Positions 1 to 6,779 of a DNA stretch of 15,378 nucleotides are shown in pieces. The stretch's first letter is position 1. Each line of letters begins with the position of its first letter. Position numbers and translations under genes: made by a program. The notes beneath the pieces were generated by a model that was not told where the DNA came from, searched no databases, and saw only the letters and a list, made by a program, of their open reading frames with translations. This stretch comes from Bacillota bacterium (GTDB taxonomy: Bacteria; Bacillota; Clostridia; Acetivibrionales; DTU013). The stretch lies in assembly GCA_023409615.1 (NCBI GenBank), contig JAEYRF010000077.1:1-15378 (forward strand), given 5' to 3'.

Positions 1-618
1 AATCAGTATTTAGCATTCGATAAGTGGGCAGTTGTCAGAAATAACGACACTATTACTTTCAAGCGGCTTGATAAAGTAATCGTTGACGAAACCAGCCATA
101 AAAAGGGTTTCGAAATGAAGGAAGATGAGTTTTTGAGACTCACTTTTAAAGTAGACGTTGATGCCCTGGGTTTGGACACAAATGTTGGTGACATCATAAA
201 GCTTCGACTTAAAGAAGTTGAGTCATGTATTGAAAATGAAGCACCGTTGGCATCAATTCTATTAATTGGAAGCATTATGGAAGGTATTTTATTGGGAACA
301 GCGTTAACTTATCCCAAACAGTTTAATCAATCACAATCAGCACCCAAGAATATGGAAACTGGCCAAGTGCGAAAGTTTCCAGATTGGGCTTTGAGTAATT
401 TCATTGACGTCGCTTCTGAAATCGGTATTCTGAAGACGGATGTGAAAAAGTTCAGCCACGTTGTTCGAGATTTCAGAAATTACATTCACCCATATGAGCA
501 AATGAGTTCGCAGTTTTTTCCAGATAAGCATACAGCTTTAATATGCTTTCAGGTCTTGAAAGCTGCCATAAATCAAATTGGAAGTTGCTCAATCAATCTG
601 ACGAAACGGCAAACATAA
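1..618 (+). CDS. Hypothetical protein with HEPN-like R-x6-H motif, 5' end outside window
   Basis: The reading frame is open from the first base, so the gene very probably starts upstream; at least 205 residues are inside. An ATG at 115 with an AAGGG eight bases before it could be an internal start, but the preceding 38 codons read as ordinary protein (AFDKWAVVRNN and so on), so I treat them as coding. The middle is a hydrophobic helix (SILLIGSIMEGILLGTAL) and the C-terminal third contains RDFRNYIHPYEQ, an R-x6-H (or R-x3-H) arrangement like that of HEPN-fold proteins, many of which are RNases or nucleic-acid binders in toxin and defence loci. I do not recognise a named family and cannot show nuclease activity. 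The last codons overlap an inverted copy of the intergenic repeat (609-621). Certain as a gene; function unknown. Confidence 0.8.
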   Translation, partial: NQYLAFDKWAVVRNNDTITFKRLDKVIVDETSHKKGFEMKEDEFLRLTFKVDVDALGLDTNVGDIIKLRLKEVESCIENEAPLASILLIGSIMEGILLGTALTYPKQFNQSQSAPKNMETGQVRKFPDWALSNFIDVASEIGILKTDVKKFSHVVRDFRNYIHPYEQMSSQFFPDKHTALICFQVLKAAINQIGSCSINLTKRQT

Positions 619-643
619 TGCGTTAAATTCTACATTATGTCTA
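609..643. repeat. Degenerate copies of the intergenic repeat
   Basis: On the minus strand 609-621 reads CGCATTATGTTTG, which matches 12 of 13 bases of the repeat unit at 14010-14022. On the plus strand 630-643 reads TCTACATTATGTCTA-like sequence, a weaker match to CCATTATGTTTA. The two face each other across the stop codon of the first gene. The remainder of the 619-747 gap holds only the ribosome binding site of the next gene. This is the weakest of the five repeat loci. Confidence 0.45.
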
Positions 644-750
644 TGATAGACAATCGGTTGTATCAATACCACGTTATTCAGTTGAAAAGATCATCGATTA
701 TTAAATATCTCTTCTACGGGCTTATTACAAGCAAAAAGGAGGTGTAGTTG

Positions 751-1395
751 TTGACTAATGAAGAATACTATGAAAAGATTGTATCCCCCATAGAAGCACT
801 CCAAGTATTGAACAATGAAGCAAAAGCGCTTGCAGTAAAAGTCATTGGACAAAACCTACTGAAGGAAGACCTCTGTCTTTGTGCTATGTTGGATAGAAGT
901 ATACGCCTTACTGACGGGTTCATTCCTATGATAGAAGCTAGAAATTTGACATGTGCTGGAGCTTTGCTGCGGTTACAAATGGATAATTGCCTAAGGTTGT
1001 TTGCTTTTTTTATTGCTGATGACAGAGACGAAGCAGTTGACCGGATTATCGATGGTGGTGTTTTCAGCAAATTAAAAGATAAAGATGGGAAGCAAATGAA
1101 AGATGGGTACTTGAAAAAAAAACTGGATGGACACGATGCAGGCTTTTCAGCTGTTTATGACCAAGCCTCTGGATTCATTCATTTTTCCAGCAAGGCTTTC
1201 TACCAGTCAGTTCACCCGCAGGAGGATCTTAAAATCTCGTTTCAAGTTGGTGGTGAGACTCCTATAAAGATTAACTCTGTTTTGCTTGAATGTATCGGCG
1301 CATACATCCATTATACTAAACTATTTCAGAAGCTGATGAACATCATAGCAGAGTCAAAAGCTAATTTTGATGCAAATTATGAGGGGGGTAACTAG
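751..1395 (+). CDS. Hypothetical protein, helical, accessory-region type
   Basis: About 214 residues. The start is TTG: two TTG codons lie in tandem at 748 and 751, and the strong AAGGAGG at 736-742 is spaced 8 bases from the second, which I prefer; 748 is possible. The protein is predicted all-helical from its composition, with a conserved-looking core (RSIRLTDGFIPMIEARN, then GALLRLQMDNCLRLFAFF) and a later ASGFIHFSS segment. This pattern resembles uncharacterised DUF5677/HEPN-like proteins common in mobile and defence regions, but no catalytic motif is evident and I assign no function. It lies 132 bp after the preceding gene and is followed by a 281-bp gap holding repeat locus A, so it is probably its own transcription unit or shares one with the first gene. 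Confidence 0.75.
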   Translation: MTNEEYYEKIVSPIEALQVLNNEAKALAVKVIGQNLLKEDLCLCAMLDRSIRLTDGFIPMIEARNLTCAGALLRLQMDNCLRLFAFFIADDRDEAVDRIIDGGVFSKLKDKDGKQMKDGYLKKKLDGHDAGFSAVYDQASGFIHFSSKAFYQSVHPQEDLKISFQVGGETPIKINSVLLECIGAYIHYTKLFQKLMNIIAESKANFDANYEGGN

Positions 1396-1430
1396 CATTA
1401 AAACTAAAGGTTTGATTGTCAGAAGTGTCC

Positions 1431-1587
1431 ATGCAAGCTTCCCATTGTGTTTAGTAAAATGGGGACCAATTCTCTGTCCCCTACCCTAGCATACCAATAA
1501 CAAAAGTAAGCAGCTAGCCCAGTAGTAGGTTCGTACCATAACACGCAGTTCACCTTATGGCAGAATAGTACCATAATGGGAAGTTCG
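1431..1587. repeat. Repeat locus A, 115-bp core with inverted ends plus extra unit
   Basis: A forward unit (GCTTCCCATTGTGTTTAGT, 1437-1455) is followed by a middle section and then two inverted units beginning GTACCATAA at 1533 and 1568, exactly 35 bp apart; the last reads CATAATGGGAAGTTCG. The middle contains CCCTACCCTAGCATACCAA (1479-1497) and CAAAAGTAAGCAGCT (1501-1515), both identical in locus B. A perfect GC-rich hairpin GGGGAC/GTCCCC (1461-1466 and 1476-1481) lies inside. The ends are inverted relative to each other as in a MITE or a recombination site. No coding capacity. Confidence 0.8.
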
Positions 1588-1617
1588 TTAATTGTATTGA
1601 TGGTAGTGTATTTCCTG

Positions 1618-1646
1618 TTGAATAATAATATGATATCGAATATGAA
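1618..1646 (+). promoter_or_regulatory. Possible sigma-A promoter for the DGMQR operon
   Basis: TTGAAT (1618-1623) and TATGAA (1641-1646) are 17 bp apart, each matching four of six consensus bases. They lie about 30 bp upstream of the ATG at 1677 and just downstream of repeat locus A. Plausible by position and spacing, but such matches occur by chance in AT-rich DNA. Confidence 0.35.
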
Positions 1647-1676
1647 TCACTATTGTTTAAGAAAAGGAGTTTGACT

Positions 1677-2840
1677 ATGGACTATTTAATTGACTACCGC
1701 GGAAACTGTATGTCTATTATTTTTACTATTCCATTTTCACAATACGAATCATTGATTAATTGTGCCTATAAAAATCGTGGAGGAATTGAGGGACAACGTG
1801 GAGCACTCAAGTCAAGTACTGCAATTAGAATACGCAAGCGTATGATTGACGATATAGCAAGCGGGACCGTTCTTCCGCCCGTGGTTATAGGTGCCGCCAG
1901 AGAAGGAATTAACTACCAAGAATTTTCAAAAAAAAGCGAGGCTGAGTTGATTCAATGGCTTATTGACAATGCGGAAGACCTTTCGCTAATCGACGGCATG
2001 CAAAGAACAACCGCTATGTTTGAGGCAGCAAAATATCATAATTTGCGAGATTACAAAATCCGTGTTGAGTTGTGGTTGGCTCAAAATGTAAACAACCTAA
2101 TTTATCGAATGCTGGTTCTAAATTCTGGCCAAGTACCTTGGGATGTGAAAAGACAACTTGAAACCGTTTTTAGTTCTGTTCTAAAACAGCTTCAACAGGA
2201 TGTTCCTGATATATCAATTTTTAGCATCGATGATGGGCGGCGTCGCAGAAGCGCAAAGCAATATCAGTCCAGCAACATTTTAGAAATGTATTTGGTCTTT
2301 GGTTCAAGAAAAGAAAAAATAGATATCAAAGAACGGATTTCAGATGAATTTGTCAGATTGGACTTTTTAGATTTAACTTCGAGTAATGATTCTACGCATC
2401 AATTCACTGAAGCATTATCCCTTATGGCCAGATTAGATGCTTGCTTTACCAAAGTTGTGACAGACACAGAGGAAGATAAGGAGCGCTTTCTGAATGGAAT
2501 AGATATCTTCAGCAGCCAACCCGCATGTGTTGGTTTTATGGTCTCTACTGCAATATTGATGCTAGGACGCCCCGGCAATACTCAATCTAAAGAATTTTTG
2601 GATGAAAAATGGCGCGGATATCGGGAATCCTTTGAGCAAATGTTAACAGTAATGGAGACAATGCCTGTTGATGAATTGAAACTATTTCTTGCTCTTCCAA
2701 CACTTTCAGAAAAATTGACAAGTAAAAAATCCTCAAAAGTCGGTGATTTTGAGCGTGAGTTCTTTAAGACGGCTTTTACCACTCTTTATGAGGAAGGATC
2801 AAGTCTTAGCTCTTTTGAGATATGCTGGAATGCATACTGA
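1677..2840 (+). CDS. DGQHR/ParB-like (DndB-like) domain protein with variant DGMQR motif
   Basis: 387 residues from ATG 1677, chosen because AAGGAG (1664-1669) sits 7 bases before it; the frame opens earlier at a TTG (1653) that lies upstream of this site. N-terminal features are GGIEGQRG, a basic helix (RIRKRMIDDIASG) and LPPVVIG, followed by SLIDGMQRTTAM at about residues 103-114 and then LNSGQVPWDVKRQLE. The order 'LPPvvig ... DGxQR ... N-x-G' is that of DGQHR/ParB-Srx-fold proteins such as DndB of the DNA phosphorothioation system and related proteins in DNA-modification and defence loci. The DGMQR spelling differs from the usual DGQHR/DGQQR. The role is probably DNA binding, NTP handling or regulation, but this is inference. 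It is co-transcribed with the next gene (15-bp gap), and the pair is bounded by repeat loci A and B. Confidence 0.7.
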   Translation: MDYLIDYRGNCMSIIFTIPFSQYESLINCAYKNRGGIEGQRGALKSSTAIRIRKRMIDDIASGTVLPPVVIGAAREGINYQEFSKKSEAELIQWLIDNAEDLSLIDGMQRTTAMFEAAKYHNLRDYKIRVELWLAQNVNNLIYRMLVLNSGQVPWDVKRQLETVFSSVLKQLQQDVPDISIFSIDDGRRRRSAKQYQSSNILEMYLVFGSRKEKIDIKERISDEFVRLDFLDLTSSNDSTHQFTEALSLMARLDACFTKVVTDTEEDKERFLNGIDIFSSQPACVGFMVSTAILMLGRPGNTQSKEFLDEKWRGYRESFEQMLTVMETMPVDELKLFLALPTLSEKLTSKKSSKVGDFEREFFKTAFTTLYEEGSSLSSFEICWNAY

Positions 2841-2855
2841 GATAGGTGATAAAAA

Positions 2856-3884
2856 ATGTCTCGCTACATGAAAGAAGAGAACCATAAATTCTTCCGTAAT
2901 ATTTGTGATAGTCTAAATAAAGAACTAGCGGAAAGAGTGCCTGATTGCATTCGTTTCATTGCCACAAACGAAGAAGACAAAGAATGGTTGAAACGCGTTT
3001 ACATAGAGTGTATACACCGTTTTTCCAAAAATGCTTATGGTCTTCTACTGCTACTCTCTGGAAAAGAATATCTGTGCCTTATAAATATTAATGCGTGTAT
3101 TGAAAAGTTGCCGGATGTACTAGAAGAAATTGTTGTGAATGCTGGTCTAGCAACAGTTTTGGGCGCTGAGGGATTGCTTACACCCAAAGTGGACCGAACT
3201 TTACAAGCAGAAATATTCGATAAAGTATTATACGAGACATTTGATGACTATCATGGACATGAGTGGAAAGAAATTGAACAGTATTTCCCTAGTGCTCATT
3301 GTTATGAAATCTGTTTGAAAGATGATGCGGTCGACATTAGAGGCAATACAAACGCTTTTTATTGGGTGCTAGCCAAAGTCGCAATAGAGTTTGATATGGG
3401 CAATAATCCTTTTAGTGATATCTCAAAAGATGCTTGGGAGAGAATCATATACGAGGCGAATTTGGACTCAATCCAGTTCAAAAATGTTTTGTTAGCCTAT
3501 ACTTCCTTATCATGGGATATTGCTTACTTATACTTGTATCAGTGTTTAGAAGATAAATTTGCTTACGAATCCCTACAACCTCTACATAAGAAATTGGGCT
3601 TAGACATTTCGACGCAAACTCTCAGCTGTATTCTTTACGATGAGCTTTCTTGGCAACCGAAAGATTTAGATGGCATAAACAAAATAATTGAGAGGTGTTC
3701 TCCTGAATCAAAGGCTATCAAGATATTGAGAAGTATTTGTGAGGATCAAACATTACCTAAGTTCATCTATTCCATGCGAAACCGAATCGTCCATGAGACT
3801 CGAGAAACTTCTATCCCGCTAACAGAAAATGAACGTTGGGAGAAAGCAATCGCAGGGTTACTCTATCTTATAAAAGAAATCTAG
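2856..3884 (+). CDS. Hypothetical protein, partner of the DGMQR protein, C-terminal R-x4-H motif
   Basis: 342 residues. ATG at 2856 follows AGGTGAT (2844-2850); the stop of the preceding gene is only 15 bp upstream, so the two are very likely one operon. I recognise no named family. The first 60 residues are charged and helical. The middle has Trp-rich helices (YHGHEWKEIEQYF and NAFYWVLAKVAIEF). The C terminus contains SMRNRIVHETRE, an R-x4-H motif as in HEPN RNases and nucleic-acid-binding helices, followed by WEKAIAGLLYLIKEI. The HEPN reading is suggestive only, because R-N-R-I-V-H also occurs in proteins of other function. With its upstream partner it may form a two-gene defence or modification module. 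No signal peptide or membrane segment is seen. Confidence 0.7.
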   Translation: MSRYMKEENHKFFRNICDSLNKELAERVPDCIRFIATNEEDKEWLKRVYIECIHRFSKNAYGLLLLLSGKEYLCLININACIEKLPDVLEEIVVNAGLATVLGAEGLLTPKVDRTLQAEIFDKVLYETFDDYHGHEWKEIEQYFPSAHCYEICLKDDAVDIRGNTNAFYWVLAKVAIEFDMGNNPFSDISKDAWERIIYEANLDSIQFKNVLLAYTSLSWDIAYLYLYQCLEDKFAYESLQPLHKKLGLDISTQTLSCILYDELSWQPKDLDGINKIIERCSPESKAIKILRSICEDQTLPKFIYSMRNRIVHETRETSIPLTENERWEKAIAGLLYLIKEI

Positions 3885-3980
3885 GTTTTGCAATGGAACA
3901 AGTAATTTGAGTTAAGCAAATACGTCAAAGCCGGATAAAATGTGACAAAGATAGAGATAAATGAGCGTGACCACATAGCA

Positions 3981-4135
3981 GTTATGTGGAGTTTACCATT
4001 ATGTTTAACTCAAACGGTTATGCGAACTTCCTATTATGTTTAGTCAACCGGGGTTCGGTCCTTATCCCTACCCTAGCATACCAAAAGCAAAAGTAAGCAG
4101 CTCAACCATTTGTAGGTTCGCACCATAATGCGAAG
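3981..4135. repeat. Repeat locus B, tandem units plus 115-bp core
   Basis: The gap from 3885 to 4196 contains no gene. Two forward units (GTTATG...CATTATGTTTA at 3981-4008 and GTTATGCGAACTTCCTATTATGTTTA from 4017) are about 36 bp apart. They are followed by the same middle as locus A (CCCTACCCTAGCATACCAA at 4066-4084, CAAAAGTAAGCAGCT at 4088-4102) and one inverted unit (ACCATAATGCGAAG, ending 4135). The core from 4023 to 4135 is about the same length as the A core (about 115 bp). Locus A has its extra unit on the right, locus B on the left. A perfect CCACATA/TATGTGG hairpin (3971-3977 and 3983-3989) overlaps the first unit. Confidence 0.8.
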
Positions 4136-4148
4136 ATGATAAACCTCT

Positions 4149-4173
4149 AAGGTAGAAAGCGTTTTGCTACCTT
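4149..4173. promoter_or_regulatory. Inverted repeat ahead of the DISARM operon, possible operator
   Basis: AAGGTAG (4149-4155) and CTACCTT (4167-4173) are perfect inverted arms 11 bases apart. One mismatch is followed by a further AAA/TTT pairing, so the RNA form would be a short hairpin. The repeat ends 10 bases before the ribosome binding site (4183-4189) of the first operon gene, in the 5' leader. It could be a binding site for a dimeric regulator or an RNA hairpin. No U-run follows, so it is not a typical terminator. Confidence 0.45.
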
Positions 4174-4196
4174 GGCCTAAATAGGAGGGAAACAAA

Positions 4197-6761
4197 CTGC
4201 TCAATAATCAAGTTTTAGGCTTGTTAAGAAAATGCGATGTTTTTTTCGAGGATGAGTGTATTTCAGACAGCTTAATCATGTCTACTTTTTCGGACTATAT
4301 TGTTGATATGATGGATAAGTCAGAAAAATGCAACAGCCTCATTTATCATACGGGGTCGCAAATATTTAATATTCTGCTGATCCTTTATATTGCCTTGTCT
4401 TGTATTGTTTATGATGAACTAACCCCTGCAGAGTTAGTGGAATCGCTGAGTCCCGGAGATATTGTAATCTTCGAAAATAAACGCGCTAAATTTCTTGGGT
4501 TAACGGCTGATAATATGGCACGAGTGACATACGATTCGGTTCAAAAAGGATATAGGACGCCAACAACAGTTACCATGCCGCCAAAATCATTCTATAAAAT
4601 AAAGCCTTATTACGGCGAGGCAACCATTTTGGACGGCAGAGGGATTCGTATCGACTCTAAAGCAAAGTTTAATTTTTTGCAAACTGTTTTCAATAAAAGC
4701 AAATTCGATATAGCAGGTATTGGCAAAAAGTCGGCTATAATCGTGTGTGATCGCGATTTTGCAGACTCTTTCGTAGATAAAGTGAGGATTCGTTATGACG
4801 GTGTCCTGTACATCGGAATGACCGATTTGATGCCGATATCCTATTTTTCTGAAGGCAATGAGTATCCTTTCCGTGGCAACCCGGGGAAAAACAGTCCTGT
4901 ACTGAAATTTACAAATAAGGTTTCTATTGCAAGAGAACTTATATTTACGGATGAAGAAAAGCAAGTTTTTGCCGCTCTTATCATGGGAGAACAAGCGGTT
5001 AAAAACGGAGAGTCTGAACTACCGGACATAATTAATCGGCGGAGCCTAATAAAAACTTTAATATCGCTTCCTATTGCAGATTATGACGGTCATCTTTGTG
5101 CGGCGTATCCGGACGCAACTGTCTTTGCCTGTACCAAGGACATGCTGTTATCTTACTCAATGCTTACCGCACCGGGTGGCCCCCTTACCTATGAGAGCGA
5201 ATTACTCATTAATAACATCATAAATCGAGATATAATTGAGCATGATGTCGATAGTATTATTAACATGGAAGAGTATCGAACCTTTCGTCAAAAGATATCG
5301 GATATCCGCCACCATACGCAAAATGATGAAATCATCGATAGATTCATCATCGAAAGCTATTCCCTATTGAATTATTTCTCCAATATACCTTTCCCGCTGC
5401 ACAAGGTTGAAGTTGCACGAGATGAAATGAACTTGGTGTGTCCGTCGGTGCTTGATAAAATCGTTTTTTTGTCTGGCGCTGCAAATCATTATGGCGGGGT
5501 ATTAGCTGACTTGATATCGGACATATCCCGCACTATTGATACCATCTTTCATTCAATCGAGTATAAAAACCCCAAAATGCAGCCTCTGATTGATGTGCTT
5601 GATAATGCGTTGCATTTCGGGACAGTGCTTCTACTGGTTCCAAAGCCATTTTACATTGATATCTTTAAAGTACTTCTACCCTCAGGTATAGTCCTAGACA
5701 ATGATTTATACATAAAGACTACCGGCGCTTTTGATTCCAAGGATTACTATGATACCGTTGTTTCTATCGGGTGTTTGGGTACAAAGCGGTTTTCAATTTT
5801 TTCTACCTTTGTCGCCCCAAGAGTAGAATGCTTATTATATCCGCATGAACGCCTTTTGTTTAATTATCAAAAGAAAGTGTTTGTGCATAAAGAACGGGAA
5901 CTCAATAACCGGTCTAAATTAAAGTTTGAAACATTGGATATAAGCGAAGAAGAGGCCATCAGCGACATTCTGGATGACCAGGAAATCGAAGAATACTTGG
6001 AGGAAATAGCGATAAAGTCGGCGTTGCAAGCTGTATCGAATGTGTCCGGAGGTGCTACGACGAAGGCGGATATTGTTCGGATTGCAACCACATCGGATGG
6101 AGAGTCAATCTTTTTTACCAAATATTTTACACCGTACATATTTGATCATAATCAGATGTCGGTTATGGAAAGTACAGTAAAAGACATTGCCTCCGGCGAT
6201 ATGCTGTTGTTTACAAAAAACAGCGATCAGGCAAAGGACATTGTCGAAGAGATAATTAAAAAGCTTGCCGCTTCCAATGAACAAATAAATGAGGCGTTTC
6301 GCAAGTCCAAGCATTGGAAGGAGCAGCTTTTAGCATACAAAGATGCGCACAGGCTGTCTTTTCAAGATTTGTCGGACGCTATGAAGGAGTACGGAACGCC
6401 AAAGCACCCCGTTACACTAAGGACTTGGCTTAATCCGGAGAGCAGAATTATTGCGCCTCGTGAGGAAGACGCCTTTTTTCAAATTGCCCTTATATGTGGA
6501 GACGACGAAATGATAGCTTCACCGGAAAGTTTCTATGAGGCATGCAATACCATCAGAAGCCTAAGAATCAAAATATTAAAGCTAATTGGGCAGAGTGTTA
6601 TCAAAAGTTATCAACAGGCACCGGAGGAAACTACATTTCTTTCCGATATCGTAAAAGAGGAACTGAGTGCATTATCGCAAATTGTTCAAGTAGAAACGAT
6701 AATGGATGTCTCGGATATCCAAATCTCGATTAGCTATACGAATCGACCTTACGCTTTGTAG
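4197..6761 (+). CDS. drmE: DrmE-like DISARM protein, probable CTG start
   Basis: 854 residues if translation starts at CTG 4197. That codon lies 7 bases after AGGAGGG (4183-4189); the frame is closed by TAG at 4182-4184, and the next candidate, TTG 4221, has no good ribosome binding site. The identification as DrmE, the protein of unknown function of class 2 DISARM, rests on its place before drmA-drmB, its size and its C-terminal layout. An N-terminal hydrophobic helix (about residues 56-72) is followed by LSPGD at 84-88. The C-terminal quarter has a helical region with TLRTWL at 740-745 and an IAPREED segment, resembling a helix-turn-helix-like domain. The N-terminal hydrophobic stretch may be a buried helix rather than a membrane span. 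drmA begins 18 bp downstream after a strong site. The family assignment is by context and partial pattern recognition, not by an invariant catalytic motif. Confidence 0.6.
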   Translation: MLNNQVLGLLRKCDVFFEDECISDSLIMSTFSDYIVDMMDKSEKCNSLIYHTGSQIFNILLILYIALSCIVYDELTPAELVESLSPGDIVIFENKRAKFLGLTADNMARVTYDSVQKGYRTPTTVTMPPKSFYKIKPYYGEATILDGRGIRIDSKAKFNFLQTVFNKSKFDIAGIGKKSAIIVCDRDFADSFVDKVRIRYDGVLYIGMTDLMPISYFSEGNEYPFRGNPGKNSPVLKFTNKVSIARELIFTDEEKQVFAALIMGEQAVKNGESELPDIINRRSLIKTLISLPIADYDGHLCAAYPDATVFACTKDMLLSYSMLTAPGGPLTYESELLINNIINRDIIEHDVDSIINMEEYRTFRQKISDIRHHTQNDEIIDRFIIESYSLLNYFSNIPFPLHKVEVARDEMNLVCPSVLDKIVFLSGAANHYGGVLADLISDISRTIDTIFHSIEYKNPKMQPLIDVLDNALHFGTVLLLVPKPFYIDIFKVLLPSGIVLDNDLYIKTTGAFDSKDYYDTVVSIGCLGTKRFSIFSTFVAPRVECLLYPHERLLFNYQKKVFVHKERELNNRSKLKFETLDISEEEAISDILDDQEIEEYLEEIAIKSALQAVSNVSGGATTKADIVRIATTSDGESIFFTKYFTPYIFDHNQMSVMESTVKDIASGDMLLFTKNSDQAKDIVEEIIKKLAASNEQINEAFRKSKHWKEQLLAYKDAHRLSFQDLSDAMKEYGTPKHPVTLRTWLNPESRIIAPREEDAFFQIALICGDDEMIASPESFYEACNTIRSLRIKILKLIGQSVIKSYQQAPEETTFLSDIVKEELSALSQIVQVETIMDVSDIQISISYTNRPYAL

Positions 6762-6779
6762 AACGAGGAGGTATTTCAT

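Noticed and set aside
1431..1587. Integron attC site
   Set aside because: The inverted ends and cassette-like spacing are suggestive, but no GTTRRRY core site and no integrase are seen, so I leave the repeat unclassified.
1653..1676. TTG start for the DGMQR protein at 1653
   Set aside because: The ribosome binding site at 1664-1669 lies inside this extension and is well spaced for ATG 1677, so the longer form is unlikely.
3981..4057. Tandem 35-36 bp units as a CRISPR array
   Set aside because: Only two units occur per locus, the sequence between cores is itself similar, some units are inverted, and no cas genes are present.
4041..4182. Sigma-A promoter for the DISARM operon
   Set aside because: No pair of -35 and -10 boxes with acceptable match and 16-18 bp spacing could be found by eye, so none is annotated.
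4362..4412. Transmembrane segment in the DrmE-like protein
   Set aside because: The hydrophobic stretch is about 17 residues with Asn, Ser, Cys and two Tyr, in a protein expected to act in the cytoplasm; a buried helix is more likely.
4587..4994. 135-residue open frame on the minus strand within the DrmE-like gene
   Set aside because: It lies fully antisense to a well-supported gene, has no good ribosome binding site and shows no recognisable motifs; it is a shadow frame.
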